Of a stretch of 64,000 bases of DNA, positions 23,101 to 38,100 are shown piece after piece. Each line of letters opens with the position of its first letter. The stretch's first letter is position 1. The notes beneath the pieces were generated by a model. It was not told where the DNA came from. It made no database searches and saw only the letters and a program-made list of their open reading frames with translations. This stretch comes from Mactra quadrangularis (lineage: Eukaryota; Mollusca; Bivalvia; Venerida; Mactridae), in NCBI GenBank assembly GCA_025267735.1, contig CM046303.1:18776403-18840402 (forward strand), given 5' to 3'. Both the position numbers and the translations under genes were made by a program.

Positions 23101-26100
23101 GTACATAAACTAGAACAGGGAAATTTCTATACATATGGTAAAACTAGGTCTGTTATGGAAATATAACCTCATTCAAGGGAGATTAATCTTACTAGCAACT
23201 TTTTATACATAATTACTTCCCTTAGATAGATTCATTGAAATATCTTTATGTTTGGGTGTTATACTATGTTAACACAAATAATGGTCATTTTACAGAGGTC
23301 AGCTCATCTAACCCAGCTTTCCTGGCTCCTTGTCTATAACCAGTACATCTGATCAGATTGGGAGGGTTTCATTGAAATAGTTAAAAACAAGTTGTAATCT
23401 AATTTTATTTCAGATAATTCACTAACACATATCAACATTCAAGTATATAAGGATTACTTCTGTGACAAAATAAGCTTTCATGATATGATAAAGGGAATCC
23501 AAGTGGAGCCCTGACATGGGTAAACACTTGTTTTTTATCAAATAAATCATCATTCTGAGTTGACATTAAAGGTTGATATTTCTCACTCATCTCTAGACAT
23601 CATAAGAAATTCACTGCTAATTTTCAGTCATAATAAACTTGGTGTCAGTTGGTAGCACAGAAGTCTACTGATCGAGGGGTCGTGGGTTCGATTCCCAGGC
23701 AGGATATACTTTCTTGGAGTTTGGTAATGAGATTATTTTTATGGCCATTCTCCCTCATACCAATGAATTTTAATCATGTAGGGCAGTTGTCAGTCACTGA
23801 CCAAAGTATGCACTTAGTAGTTGGTTAACAGCTAACTCCAGAGATTGAGCCTCTCCAGGAGGAGTGAGTAGGTTGCCTGACCATGTAATAAAATACAATA
23901 CAATGTGTTGCTATGACGTTAAATCTAACAGAAAAAAATAAAGTAATATAAACTCGGAAACATACCCTTTTCTTCACATTAGCTTTGGTTCTCTCTAGTG
24001 TAGGAGGTTGAGAAGTTACATGTTCAGGTAAACGTCTTCTATCTCTAGCATCTACATTAGCATCTTCATTATGCTCAGATCTTTCTTCTTGAAGTCTTCC
24101 TTCCTCCTGTTAATGAAGAGCAACAAAAGTAATATCATATTGTTTCGTTGTTGTTATTCTGGGCAACATGCTTTAAGTGATCAAATTATTTTGTTTCTGA
24201 GATTTTCAACAGTTGGTTAGTCTAACCAGATTTTTTAAAACAATTTTGTTTTAACCAGTGGTCCAGTACTCATTCTACATCAAGAAAGCAATAACTTCTC
24301 CCTGTACCAATTATTAGATGTACAATATACAGTATTATTGAATTACAATGAAGGAAAAACTTGCAACAGATTAAAAATCCATATCAGATTTAAAATCCAT
24401 ATAAGTCATTGTTGGACATTTTTACAAGTACTTGACCAATTTATGATTGCTTTATAGCACCTGGTCAGCTCACATCTGATTATGAATCCAGAAATTTTGG
24501 AATTGAATCCTGTGAGGGACAGGTTCATGAATTTTTGTCTATTCCGCCTTCTTCCCATGAAGCATTTGTCAGTCACTGGTAAGAGCATGTGCAAAGATCT
24601 AAAAGTAGGGTTGGGCAAATATTAACTTTTTTTAAAAGGTGCGAACCAAACGGGTGTTTTTTATGGCCAAATTATGTGCTGAGTCTGAATATCACAATTA
24701 AAATTATCTACGATGGCGTTTTAGGTTCACTTTTTGCAAAAATTCAAAATGGCCGCCAAAATGGACGATTTTGGCTATGAGGGGCCATATAATGTTGTCA
24801 CCATAGCTTGTAATATATCATTTTATACGTTTTTATGGTTGAAAACCCCATTTTTGAGGTTAAAATACCAAAAATCAGTATGGGAAGCTTTATTTATTGA
24901 CATTTTATACAATATTTCAGCCAGACAATACATATTTTCGATTATACTGTACGACAATTAAAAAATACGCAACATGATCAAAGAGTTGGCTTTAAAACAC
25001 TGTCTAAATTAAGCAAAAGATCATTTTGTGATTTGATGTTTCTGGTTTAATTTGTTTTCAGGGAGTATTTTCATTTTGAATCTTTTTTTGTGTCGCATTT
25101 GGTATAAATGCAACACAGTTGTTGCTTTTAGATATCTTATTCACTTATCAATTATTTTTCTGTTTGTGAATCTCTATCAAATCAACTGATTTCAGTGTGA
25201 ATGGACCAAAATTAATTTGTTAAAAATATAATACAGCAGATAGATATCTTTCTTTTGTTTTTATCACTTCATTAAGAATGTGAGCATATAACATATCTTA
25301 ATCGTGTAAGCTTTCATAGTGATAGCCTCTCTTTGCAAGTTTAACAAGTTATGACTGCAAAATTTCGAAGGCTCCTGTGATGGACCATTACTTTTACATG
25401 TCACATATCAGCTCTCTATCAACTTAAAAAATAACAAGCGTTTCTATAAGACTATGCGGACAACCACAAGGTAATCTTCAATATGCAGACAGGAAACCAT
25501 GGAACTAAAACATACAAATCTCAACAACTTGATAGATGCTTTAATGTTATTTTATTTTGAATGGCAACTTTAAAGATGAAAAAGAACCTATCCAGAAGGA
25601 AAGGATTGTGTAAAAAACTACACCACAATGTCTAAATGGACCTTATATAGTGTGAAAGAAGGTGAACGATGCGCACTATCTTTGTGTTATAATGGCCAGA
25701 ACACTTCACCTTAACCTTACATCACAAAGAAGTATCAGCTTGCACATGAGCAATTACATATCTAAAGACTATACATAGGCACTTGACACAGAAATTACTG
25801 ATGTATTTGTGCATGGTCTTTCCTCTCCCACATCGACTTTTGCATGGTTTATACACTGTACTAACAGCCTACCAAATCAAAAGCTGCAACGGGTTCAAAA
25901 TTGTACATTGTACTGATAGAGTAGTCTTGATAACTCCATAACAGCAACCATTTTTGTGTTCCTAAAGTCTCCAATGACTATCAATTAAAGTTAGAATTAT
26001 GTCTGAAGACCTTGTAATGGTCTTGCATCATGTTACTTTAGAATCTTGTTCATCCAAGTGAGATCTCAAGGTCAATTTTGACTTCAATATCAAAGTGGCA

Positions 26101-29100
26101 ATTACTATGCTATTTTGGCCTCCGTCGTTATTAATTCCTAACATATCCATTCATGGAAAAGGAATATACATGTATTTAACTAAATGTTCATAACTCTTAA
26201 CACAACTATGAAATAAAGACTTTATATACATGTATAAATGTACAGATACAGCTAGTACAAGCTTGATAGACTTATTATCTTCAACTTAATAGAATAATTT
26301 CAAAATTGAATTTTCAAGGAATTTGATAAAGGAATTCATTTATTATAATTAACTGCTATGCATCAAAATCTTTAGAAGTAAAGCCTTTAAAATCAGTAGA
26401 TTGTTTGTTATTAGTTATGAATAACAGTTTAAAGTCATAATACAATAAAACAGAAAGAGCAACATAGCTCAATGAGTGCAATTTGGTTACTGCTATTAAA
26501 GATTGTATGTGTATACTTGATAAAGATGATAAAAATCCATTCTTAGTGGCATTAACATAATCAAAAGCAGAAATAAGTATGACCATAGTAATATGCAAGT
26601 TCAAAAGCCTATAAAAAGATTTATTAGACATTAATTTAATGCAAAATTAGGTATGCAACTACGAAATTGTGTGATTTTGGCTGAAATATTGTATAAATTA
26701 TCGATAAATATAGCTTTCCATACATATTTAAGCATTTTTAACCTCAAAAACATGTTTATCAGCCTTAAAAACCTATAAAATGATATACTACAAGCTATGG
26801 TGACAGTATAAAATGGTAATGCATAATCAAAATCGGCCATTTTGGTGGCCATTTTGAATTTTCGCAAAAAGTGAACCTAAAACGTCACCAGACACAATTT
26901 TAAAGGTCATATTTGGATTCAGTGCATCATTTGGCCATAAAAAACACCCGTTTGAAAAAAAAGTTGGTGATTTGCCCAACCCTACTAAAAGTTAAAAGTC
27001 CTATGAAGGAAACAAAAATAGGACAATTGACTGCTGCAATATTAGGACCGTCATCGGAAATCGCGATATTGATGTATCACCGATTCTTGACAGACGATCC
27101 AATATCGAATTGCAATTTGGAATATCGATACAATCTAGAATTTGATAAAGCTATAAACTAAATGAAGGTGACGTTTAATTTAACATCCCTGCGTTGTATT
27201 TATCTTTTCATATTTCTGAGTTTTCTGCTAAGTATTTAAAACAAGAAAATACAGTTTGTTTTATGTCTTGAACAACTTTTAACATCATGCATAACATCAT
27301 GAGGGCATTATATATTACACTCCTTGTCTGACTCGATATATCAATATATCACCAATACTTGGCTTTCCCTATATCCGTACAAAATTTTCTATCAATGACA
27401 GCCCTATGCAACATTACTGAAAGTGTAGTCATAAAGTGTAAAGCAAAGTTTTATACATTATATTACTCTTAATAGTAATCAGCAAATTCATCAAGTAGCT
27501 TGATTATATAGACTGAATAAACTATTTTTTACAAAACAGAGTCAATTGCATTAGGCTAAGAGTTAATTGTAACTGCAAAACCAATCATAAAAGTAATTAA
27601 ATAAAAAACAATTTCATAAAAAAACAAAAAATTTCCATAAAAATAAGCAAGAAAGGCTAAATCTATCAAACTAAAACAGTATTTATAAAGTTTCCAATAC
27701 ACATACATAGCCTGACTCATGACCTTGACCTTGAAAGATACCACCAGTTGCACGATATAATTCTTCATCTTGTTTCTGTCTTCGTGCGTCCTCTCTAGGT
27801 TCTATCACTCTCTTTCTGAAATCATCCGACTAAAAAAAAAGAGTAGAACAAAAATTTCAATTACAAGTTAATTGTTGATAATCCATTAGCATGCATGATT
27901 GCCTGTTGCATACAGAGTATGCAATTTTGTTGGCTTAAATGACAAAAACTACATAGGTATTGACCGTATTGTGCATAATAATAGTAAAACATTTTGTATG
28001 ATCATATATGCAATGCTAGCAGTTTATAATTTTAATTTTGTGATCAGAAACTGTAAGTCAATCATTAGTGTAATATATTCAATCAAAACCCAAATTCCTT
28101 ATTGTTTAGGAGACTACAGTACATTGACAATGGAGTCATTTTTTCAATGCAAAGCAAGTTTGTCAAAGAAACCAATTGGTTTAGGGAAGGTGTCTGGGTC
28201 AGTATCATAGAAGGGTTTTGAACGAACATTAAGTATATAGTAGGAGCAGTAGTCCAGTGGTAGGACACGCGCTTAGGAATTGAGAGGTTCCGTGTTCGAA
28301 CCTCCCCCAGGGGCACTGCTAATTTCCTTGAGCATGAACTTTACCTGCAATTGCTTCACTTCAAATGGGTACCTGCGAGGGTGGTATAATTCTGTTGGGC
28401 CAAAGTGACGGCTGTACTAAACGGAGTTAAAAGACTCTCCAGGGAGATTTATACCGGTAGATAGATATCAGGAGCCCCATGACCAGAGGTAATAGCTGTA
28501 AAGTCAGTAAACATAGATAAGCATGAAACTTAGACTATAAAATGCAATTACTTTTTTTATATGGTACTGAGATACCATTAAATCATTAATTTAAGCTTTA
28601 TTTCTGTCAATAAACAAAGATGGTAGATTGTTAATGCCCAATGGGATTTCAGCAACATAAAATAAGATAATGCCAACAATTTTTACTTCAAGCCTAAAAT
28701 TACAAATCACAAACTCAATATTTATAGATTAAAAATATGTTTAACATAACATGTACAGTATTTGATGAGACATGTATATATTCAATGTGGTCAACCACTG
28801 AACACTGAAGTATAGACTGTGACTTTACAATATTATAAATTATTTTATAAGAAATACTTAGCTATTTCAATGTATATGTACTTCTATGAAAAGGATATGC
28901 ACTTAAATTATAGCTCGTTTAGGATAACTTGAGACAAACCACTTAGTTTGTTTACGTATTTGGGACTCAGGTATTGCATAAAACAGGGAGGTCAGCTGAT
29001 TTTGTGTAATGAAAGTATTAAACATGTCTTAATGCGTGGAGCGAGTGTTCTCGTACTAAATGTAATACATTAAAAACACACTGATAATAGTCGATAATTA

Positions 29101-32100
29101 CATGTTCTAAACTTAAATCCACCTGTGTATGAAAATGGTATCGTTGTATTTTGTCTCAAGTTATCCTAAACGAGCTATACTTTATTCCTTGATTCGTTAT
29201 GTAAACAAGAATCAGTGTGTCTTTTCTAAGTTCTTTAGACAAATAGAGAAAATGTTCATTACATATAAAATACTGTTAACATAAATTCCAAGATTTTTAT
29301 CAAGAAATCTAAGCGTCAAGAATAACGTTCTTTGCGTGCGCCTCCTCCTTTAATAGGATTCAATATCTAGGGGGACCCAAGAGGGGTATGTGGTCTCCTG
29401 TATCGCTGGGGTTTGGAGGGAGTGCAGAGCCCAGAAAAAATCATTAAGGTCATAAGTGGGAAAAAATGGGACATAATTGTGCAAAGTTAAATGTTTTCAA
29501 TAACTGAAAAGTACTAGCACTTTTGACCTCATGTTTGGGATATAAAACTGAATTAAATGCAAATATAGTAATTTAGCTCTGTTTCAGCATTGACATGGTG
29601 ACTTGGGGAGGAGTTAAAATTACTTTTTCTTAAAACAGAATGATTTTACTAAGCTGCAAATCTGTCAGTTAATTAGTAATGAAATAAGAGCATCTTAAGA
29701 TAGTCCTATCAAATTAAGGTGATAAAATATTTAGTGAACCAAAGTCCTGGAAAATTACTAAACACTGTACAATAAGACAGGAAAGTTTTGATATAAGTTA
29801 ATTTAATAACTAAATATTTTGACAGTGTATATTTTGATAGTGGAAACTAACTACAGTATTGCTAACCCAAGTAGAAATACATAAAGAAAACTAAATAACT
29901 AAGTCATAATATTATCTTTCTGTGACATTATACTTTTTACATAATAAAATTTCATGGCATTTTAACATTAATAACATACAATGAATATGCAATGAGTGTG
30001 GTATATCATTTTACAGTTAAATTTTTATTGACTATTAGTAAAAATAATTTGTACATGTACATCTAATATGCCGAGCATTTAACAACTCAAACTTTTTAGA
30101 ATCGTTTTGTATATTTTGATACCATTTTTACACAGTCATTAAATGGATCGTTTTCCTGAAGTCATATGCTACATTTGGCAAATGGTTTTAAAGTATTAGT
30201 AAGTCTACTTTAGCATGTCAATTATCAAACTGTTTGAGTACAATAAAAGGTACATTTTGAAGATTTTAGATGAATTATTTGTAAGCATCAACCACTTCCT
30301 ACAATTAGCTAACACCTATAAGAGATAGTGTGCTTCATACTAAAATTATCAACTAGCCAGACTATTCGAAATCACCAATTTACACTAGCCCAAATCGCTA
30401 GTCACTAGTTTCTAGCTTTGGGTTAATTGGTTAATGCAATGGCTGTGATTTCAACTGAGTCAGCTTTTTTAATTAAGTCAGCCATTATTTTTATGGACAA
30501 TTTAATGATGAATTCATTTGTAGCAAATCATAGGGAGGCCATAACTAACTCACATTTTCATACAATAAGTTTGCCGAGTCATGCTGTTTTATGAAGCAAA
30601 TCCATGCTTAATGATTCAACAAGTGTAATGGGTAAAAAGTATCATATCATTATGTTATGTAAACGTTTATCTTGGTTTTGTTTTTCAAAATTTCTTGCTT
30701 TCTAACCTGTATTAGGTGAATTCAATCTTAAAATCATAATAATTGAAGGGAGTAAATGGAAATTGACAACAATGGTAATTAAATATCAATACTATTTATT
30801 ACAATTTTTCATTATGATATAAATATTCTAGTAGTCAAGTTTGACCAAAAATTCAAACACTTATTCAATTGCTACCTTTAAATTGCGTATTATCAAAAGA
30901 GCAGACAGTAAATAACCAAGGATTCAGTCAAGAATTCTCCAATTCAATGTCATCAAAATCAATACTAACATTAGCTTACATTTTTCATTATTTTCACAAA
31001 TAAATAACTATCAGATTTCTACCAGATTTAAATTCTCATTTACAGTGTTTTGACATTCTTTTATTTAATAGGTTCTCTTTGTAAGCCATTTTTATCTGGC
31101 CTTGAACAGAATTAGACACAAAACAGACAGACAGTTTCATTCAGAGAATATTGCGCTCATATTTCATGAATATATTGATCTTTTATTTTATGACCTCCGA
31201 TTTCATGAATATATTAACCTTTTATTTAATGAATATATTAACCTCTTAACTCCTAAATATATTAACTTTTTATTTCATGAATATATTAACCTTTTATGTT
31301 ATAAATATATTAACCGACAAAGGTAGTAAACAATCTACATAGACAGCTATGATGCAATAGATTACACCCAATATTATGTAAACAATCATAGTTATACTAA
31401 AAAACATGTTGCATATTCAGGGGCGGATTAAATATTTGGGGTAGTGGTGGCAGGGGGTGAAGTTTCCTTACCCAGTTTTAATGTGTAGTTACATTTTTCC
31501 CCATTTTTTCATGCTCTTGGTCATGAATTTTTTTTAGTTAATTGTGATGTCCCCATTACCCCCCCCCCTCTCATCTCTCTCTTGTATTATCACCTGTGAA
31601 TATTCCATACAAAAATCATACCAGAAATCACAAAGAAAAATAAGTGTGCATACCATGCAGGTTTTATGAGTTAATGACATGTACATGCGGTACATGTCAA
31701 GACAAAGAAATTTGTGGGAGGTGAAGATCTTTTATTACAATACATTTCTTTATACATAGGTTCCAAAAACTTGAGTTTATAATATAAGGGTCTATATAGC
31801 AGTACTATACATTTAACTCAAAATCCCAGAATGAGCCCTTATCTCTGATTTCCCTTCACTTATGGTGACACAGTTAAACACATACACACCGTATGATTTT
31901 TTTAATAAAACGTTTCTTAATTTCCAATCAATTATTATAATTTTTTCATCAGATTTGGACCCCCTACCCTTCCCCTGGTAAATATTTCCTATTTTATTTA
32001 TTGGAGTTAACGCCGTATCAACACAATTTAGGTCATTTCACGGCGTCCAGCGCACCTAACCTAGCTTTCCTGGACCATTGTCTATAACCAGTACTCACCT

Positions 32101-35100
32101 ACCCTTCCACAAGGCCGGAAACTTCTCCATATTATCTAATCAATGGAGGAAAATCGACATTATTGTCAAATTTTCATGGAAGGGTATTACCTCCCCGGGT
32201 GGGATTCGAACCCGCACCCCCTCGGGCACGAGTATCCAAATCTCGGCGCGCTACCAACTGCGCTATCGACCTCTACCCCTGAGTACCATTAAGTATATAC
32301 ATACATGTATAACCTATTTTAGACATAAACTTGTTTCACATGATGTAACTTAACATTCATGTTTACATCATTTGATGCTAGGTAAATCTGGCAAACATGA
32401 ATTACTTTATTAAATATGCATGTACATGTATGTTGATATTTTTGTAAAATGAATACATTTTGAAAAGTTTAGTCTAATTAAATATTCAAGATTGAGTGAC
32501 TCTGTATAAATGAGCATTCAGTGTTTGGCGTATATAAGATATAAATGCAAAATTGTACTGATATTCATAATAGGTGGGTGAACAGATATATTTGTCAGTT
32601 GGGTTCAAATTTTTCCAAGGGGTTCAATCGTTAGTAACAAAAAACAATTTAGTAACAATTATCCCTTTCTTGACTAAAACGGTTGATTTAATCAGTTGAT
32701 TGTATAGAAATATACACTAAAATTGACAAATTAAATTCTATTTTGTTAATGAATTTCATAGTGGGTTAAGGATTATTGTTGCAGAGAAAATATAAAAGTC
32801 CAATCCTACATTTTCATTTCCTAGTAAGTATGAAAGTAAAATAAAATACTCACCTTTTGTTTATATTTTTCTTGTAAACTTTGTCTTATTCTTTCTTGTT
32901 GAAGTCTTAATCTTTCCTGTCTTTCATCATCAACTTAAAAATCAAAATGAAACTGTCTATTACCATACAATATTCTTATTTATTTATTTATAATATACTG
33001 ATTAACGCTATATCAACACATTTTGGTTATTTTACAGCATCCAGCACACCTAACCTAACATTCCTGGATATATAGATAAATAAGCGACTAGACAGTTCAA
33101 CCTGGAGAGCACTCATCTTTTTAACAGGGGGGGGGGGGGGGTCTCAGGTTCAATTCCTGATCAGGCTGCGCATTATTCTCACCCTGTGAATGTACAGCAT
33201 TTATAATACAAATAATGTATTTTACAATGGCAGGTAGGATGTGATCCTGTAGTTTACAAGGCTTGAACTTAAAGATAGCCATGTCATAGACTTCAACACC
33301 TTGAGCAAGAAATGTGATGCTTCACTATTTTACTAGGCAGCCATAGTCACAGTGTAGTTTCAGCAACCACATTATAAATATGACAATCTGATTTTTTACT
33401 TCAATCTTCAGCAGGTCATACCCTCCAAGATTAAGGGTAAGTAAATATTGTAAATTTTAAGAAAAGGGTCAAGGACAACTGGTAAGGTGAGAAGGTCACA
33501 GTTTGTTGCCTCATATAATGTTGATAACATAAAGTTTAAAAAATATCATGGTTGATAATTAAATGTTTATTTTAGATGTTGTCCATACTTCAGTAGTCAA
33601 AGTAACATTAATTCTCCATTAACTAAAGGGAGGTAACACCATAAGGAATTTGTGTCAATCTCATAAAGTTTGTTTGTTTGTTTATTGGGTTTAAACGCTG
33701 TAGCAACACATTTTATAGGTCATATAATGGCGGTCAGTCAACCTACTCACTCCTCCTGGAAAGACTAAATCTCTGGATTTAGCTGCTAACCATCTACTAA
33801 GCGCATACTTCCGTGAGTGAATGACAACTGCTCTACATAATTAAAAATCATTAGTTGGAGGGAGAATGGCAATAGAAATAATTTCACAACCAAGCTCCAC
33901 GACCTTTGACCTTGTTTTTTAAATGCTATCTCTAATTTTATTACAATGGCTCATAAGTCTATAACTAACATTAACTTGGTGTAGCTTTTACCATAAACAA
34001 GAAAAGACTGCCAATTGAACAATCAATTACATTTAAAAGTTCCAATTGTACATTTTTTTCAACAGTCAGTAGCATATAAGTCTGCTGATTTGAATACTCA
34101 ATATTTTGCTTATCTCTGAACATGAATAAGGATATCTATTTTTATTGACCACAAGTACAAAATACTGTAGTGAGTATTTAAATCAGAGAGGTTAATGTAT
34201 GTGCCACTGAAAGTGGAATAAATTATAACAATATATGTAATGTATCAATCAATTTTCAAAACATGGCATGTTACTGTACTTTTAATTTTGGATTCATCCG
34301 TTTTTTGGGGAGACACATGAGACCACACTATTGTGTAGAAGTGTCCACGAATGTATTCTTAAGAAAACAGAATTTATTATTCAGAAGGAGTGTCTCAGTA
34401 AATAAGAGTTTAGATATTTCTCCCTTTTTTTATATAGATAATAAAAGAATATTTTTGAACATATTTATCCATCCCTGTTTTTGACAATTATACTATTCTT
34501 TTGTTTAATCGACACGCCATGTTAAAAAATCCACTTATAATTCAAACCTCCTCCGTTACGTCAATAACAATTCTCATAAATCTTCAAGATTACTTTGAAT
34601 GAAATATGTAATCTGTGTTAGCAGCTTATAGTATGTTTAATATGTTATCTTTATGAAACAGAGCCATTCTTTTTCATATTGTATGTTTTCCTTTCATTTT
34701 TTATTTTAAAGGGCTTTTTTCAGTATTTGGGGAAGGGGCCTGGGTCATTTTTTATGTAGAACATTTTGGGAAATTTCATCGCAATTTCATAGATAGGGGA
34801 CCAAAAATCCAAGGTAAACTCCAAATTTGGGGAAAATTGCATGATTTCAAAGAAATTTCAAGAGGGGAAGGCACCTGTAAATGGCCCCTGTTATATAAGG
34901 AAAAAAGGTCTGTTTTCTGTTGTTTATTTATTTTTGTATTTATTTTTATGTTTCATTGAATTGTCATGTTCTTCTCTCAATGTCTGATGTTCATGTTTGC
35001 CTAGTTTAAGGCAACAAGCTGTTAATAGATCATATAGTCCAACAGAATTAACCTGAGCTTGACCTTTATGCAAGAATATATTAAACTTAGTATTTACAGT

Positions 35101-38100
35101 CTATTTTTGTCTTCGTTTGTAAATTGCGCTTTATCGGAAACTTTCGCCAAAATACACGTACTGAACAATAAATATTGGTTTCACAAAAATAAATACTTTG
35201 AAACTGTGCCATAATATTGTTGACTTACTTGTTTCCTCAAAAACTAATGAGTTCAAAATTAAAAGTACAATAACATGCCACCTTTAATAAACTTATTTAT
35301 AGTCACATCGGTAGTTAAAACACGTGTATAACCATATACACGCATACGGACACTTACGATTTAATGTAAGTGAAGTGTGTAATTATTATAACGAGATAGG
35401 TCAAGCTCAGGTTAATTCTGTTGGACTATACTAAATAAAGAAATATTGCATTGTAAGAACATCACGATTTCATTAAGTGGCCATGCAGGGCTCGAATTTA
35501 AGCTCGCATACTAGCAAAATGCGAGTTGATTAAAAAAATTTTCGAGTAACTTTTATTTTACCTCAGAAATTTTCGCGAGTTGATATGACGAAAAACATTA
35601 CTGTCAAAACTAATAAGGCACAGATCATCATTATTATTAATTAAAGATTCACTATAAGAAAATGTTTGATATTCTTTGTCTATCCCACTATAACACCCTT
35701 GTTCTATCCACAGTCTAAATATAGTTGTTATATGTTATTTTTATGTTGCATATTCAGTGTATGACAACTATTCATATATGCATGTATAAATAGTTATTAT
35801 GTATGCTATTAAAATTTTTGTGAGAAAAAATGCCAGTGATGTTTTCATTTTGCGAGTTGAAATAAAATCAACTCGCAAAAATTTGCCAGTCCAATTTTTT
35901 GCTAAATTCGAGCCCTGCCATGAGTAAGACCAGAGATTTGTGACAAGCAACATCCTCAAGTAAAGTTAAAGTGCGGCTTAAAGTCTGCTTCTATATACAT
36001 TATATTCAGCAAACTTTACAATTCAGTACGATAACTCCTGGTCATTTAAATCTCCTTCAGACTTGCTATCTCTCACAGTATTCATTTACACCTGGGTCTG
36101 GGTAAAGTGGAACAATTGTAGGTGAATTTCTTGCTCAATGAAATTAACAGTGACCCTTGTTGGGTTTGAACCAGGGACCTCTTGATCCCTAAGAGCGAGT
36201 CCTACCACTGGACCACTGCTCCCTCAATAATAAGTAAAATTTATTTCTCAATAAACATTATTTAATTTAATTTTGAATGGCAAGGTAGGAGTAATTTCTC
36301 ATACAAATTCCTTTTTCCGTTTATTTATTTTTTCTTTTAAATTCAGTAGCATATATCGAGGACTGAACAAATGGTGTTTCTTTCTGCCCTCGATATGGTT
36401 TCAAACCTTGCCAAGATTAGGTGTATGTAATCAACTGGCTTACTGACTAAATTATGTGTTACTGTTGTTAATTATCTTGTTGTTGAGCAACATATTTAAG
36501 AAAATGCTGTAAATGTAGCCATAATTAGAAAAAGGGAAAACATTTTCAGTTTTAAAAAAAGGTAGTGGTGATAAATTTAGATCCCAAAATGGTCAAATGA
36601 AAACTAAAGATCTTACCTTCTTGTTCAGCCACAGTTGAAACACTGCGTGGTTTGTATACATTATATAATTTTTTCCCAATCCAACATATAAGCCACAGGC
36701 ATATTCCATACACAAACAGTTGTGAAATAAAATGACTTAACAATGCCCCAGTATTCTCTGAAATTATTTAAAAAACATAAACATGTGAAATTCCTTACAT
36801 TTGAGACATTTTGATTAACATAAACTCACTGAAAAAGGCGAATCCATTCACTTTCTAGCTGAAAATAAGCAATTGATTATTCTAACATATGCCAGTTCCA
36901 TTTCCACCCAGAATCTATGCCAAAATTAAGTAAAGAGCGTGCCACTTTATTATTAAAGATATATGTAAGTATTAACGTTTCACTAATTCACATAATAACA
37001 TTGCAACTTTTAATACAGTTATATACATATAGCTACATTTCATGAGAGTCTTGCCAAATCTAAAGTCAACCAATTAATTTTCAATCAAGCATACTGGCTG
37101 TTATGAATATTAAGACACTCTGATAAAATGATTAGTAGGTAACATTGTTAAATCTTTCTAAATTTTCAAGGGGAATAATTGAGTTTGGAGTATTGGTAAC
37201 ATTAGTAAAACAATCAAGTATCTATCATCTGCCATAGTGATTATCTCCCTTTGTTGAAGTAATTTAACAATTGACCTTACGCCAGAATTTGATTGACAGC
37301 TCCTATTAGCCAATCAGCGTCCGGTATTTGATATCCTGATGCTTATCTAAGATAAGCGGCTTATCGGCCGCCATTTTGTCCGACATCTGGTCTTGACGGA
37401 CATCGAATTTCTTATGTGTTAGCATGGACCCTATGTACAGTTATATAGGGTTCTCAGTGAAAATTACAAAATAAACTCAATAAAACTAATTAGAATGGTT
37501 AAAATGTGTACACATGGGGTCTGTAAATAATTTGATAAAAGTATAAACTACATAATAATCCGACGACAATAAATACAAGTATGTAATAAATCAGGTTGAA
37601 AATTACATTTTTTCATGCATGTATGATCTATGGACCCACCCCTTAACTTTTTATTTCTCAGCATATTTTATTACCTATACACCATTTTAAGGATTACATG
37701 TATATAAAGTTGTTTTCGTGTATATCCAACAGTTTTCTGATTTATAAAGGATTTCTACAAACGTTCAATGTGAGATGCGTTCTTTGATAATTTTTGCGCA
37801 TAAAATGTTTTTGTTGGAGCAAATGAACCTACCTTTATTTTTAATATATTTAAATGGATATTATAAAAAGGGAATCATTTGAAAGTTATGGCAATGCCAT
37901 TTTCAGACAAATTAATCTTTAGGAAATATGATATCTCTTAAATGATATGCATGTATTTGAACACTACTCCGTCTAGATAGCCCCTAATACCCACCCTTAA
38001 CTTTTTTATTTCTCGACACATTTTAATTAGCTCTACATCATTTGATAGCTAACGTAATGTAATATTTTTTGCATGTTTTTACTGTTTAAATGCGTACATC

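Noticed and set aside
26631..26867. Coding sequence in the long-TIR element
   Set aside because: The same frame type occurs in both inverted arms (24734-24961 and here) and reflects repeated non-coding TIR sequence.
31102..31326. Protein with HEYINLLF repeats
   Set aside because: The repeat comes from a 24-27 bp AT-rich minisatellite inside a UBXN8 intron; no splice sites or start context support it.
32205..32285. True tRNA gene on the minus strand
   Set aside because: Good A and B boxes, but it continues into a SINE body and tail repeated elsewhere in the window.
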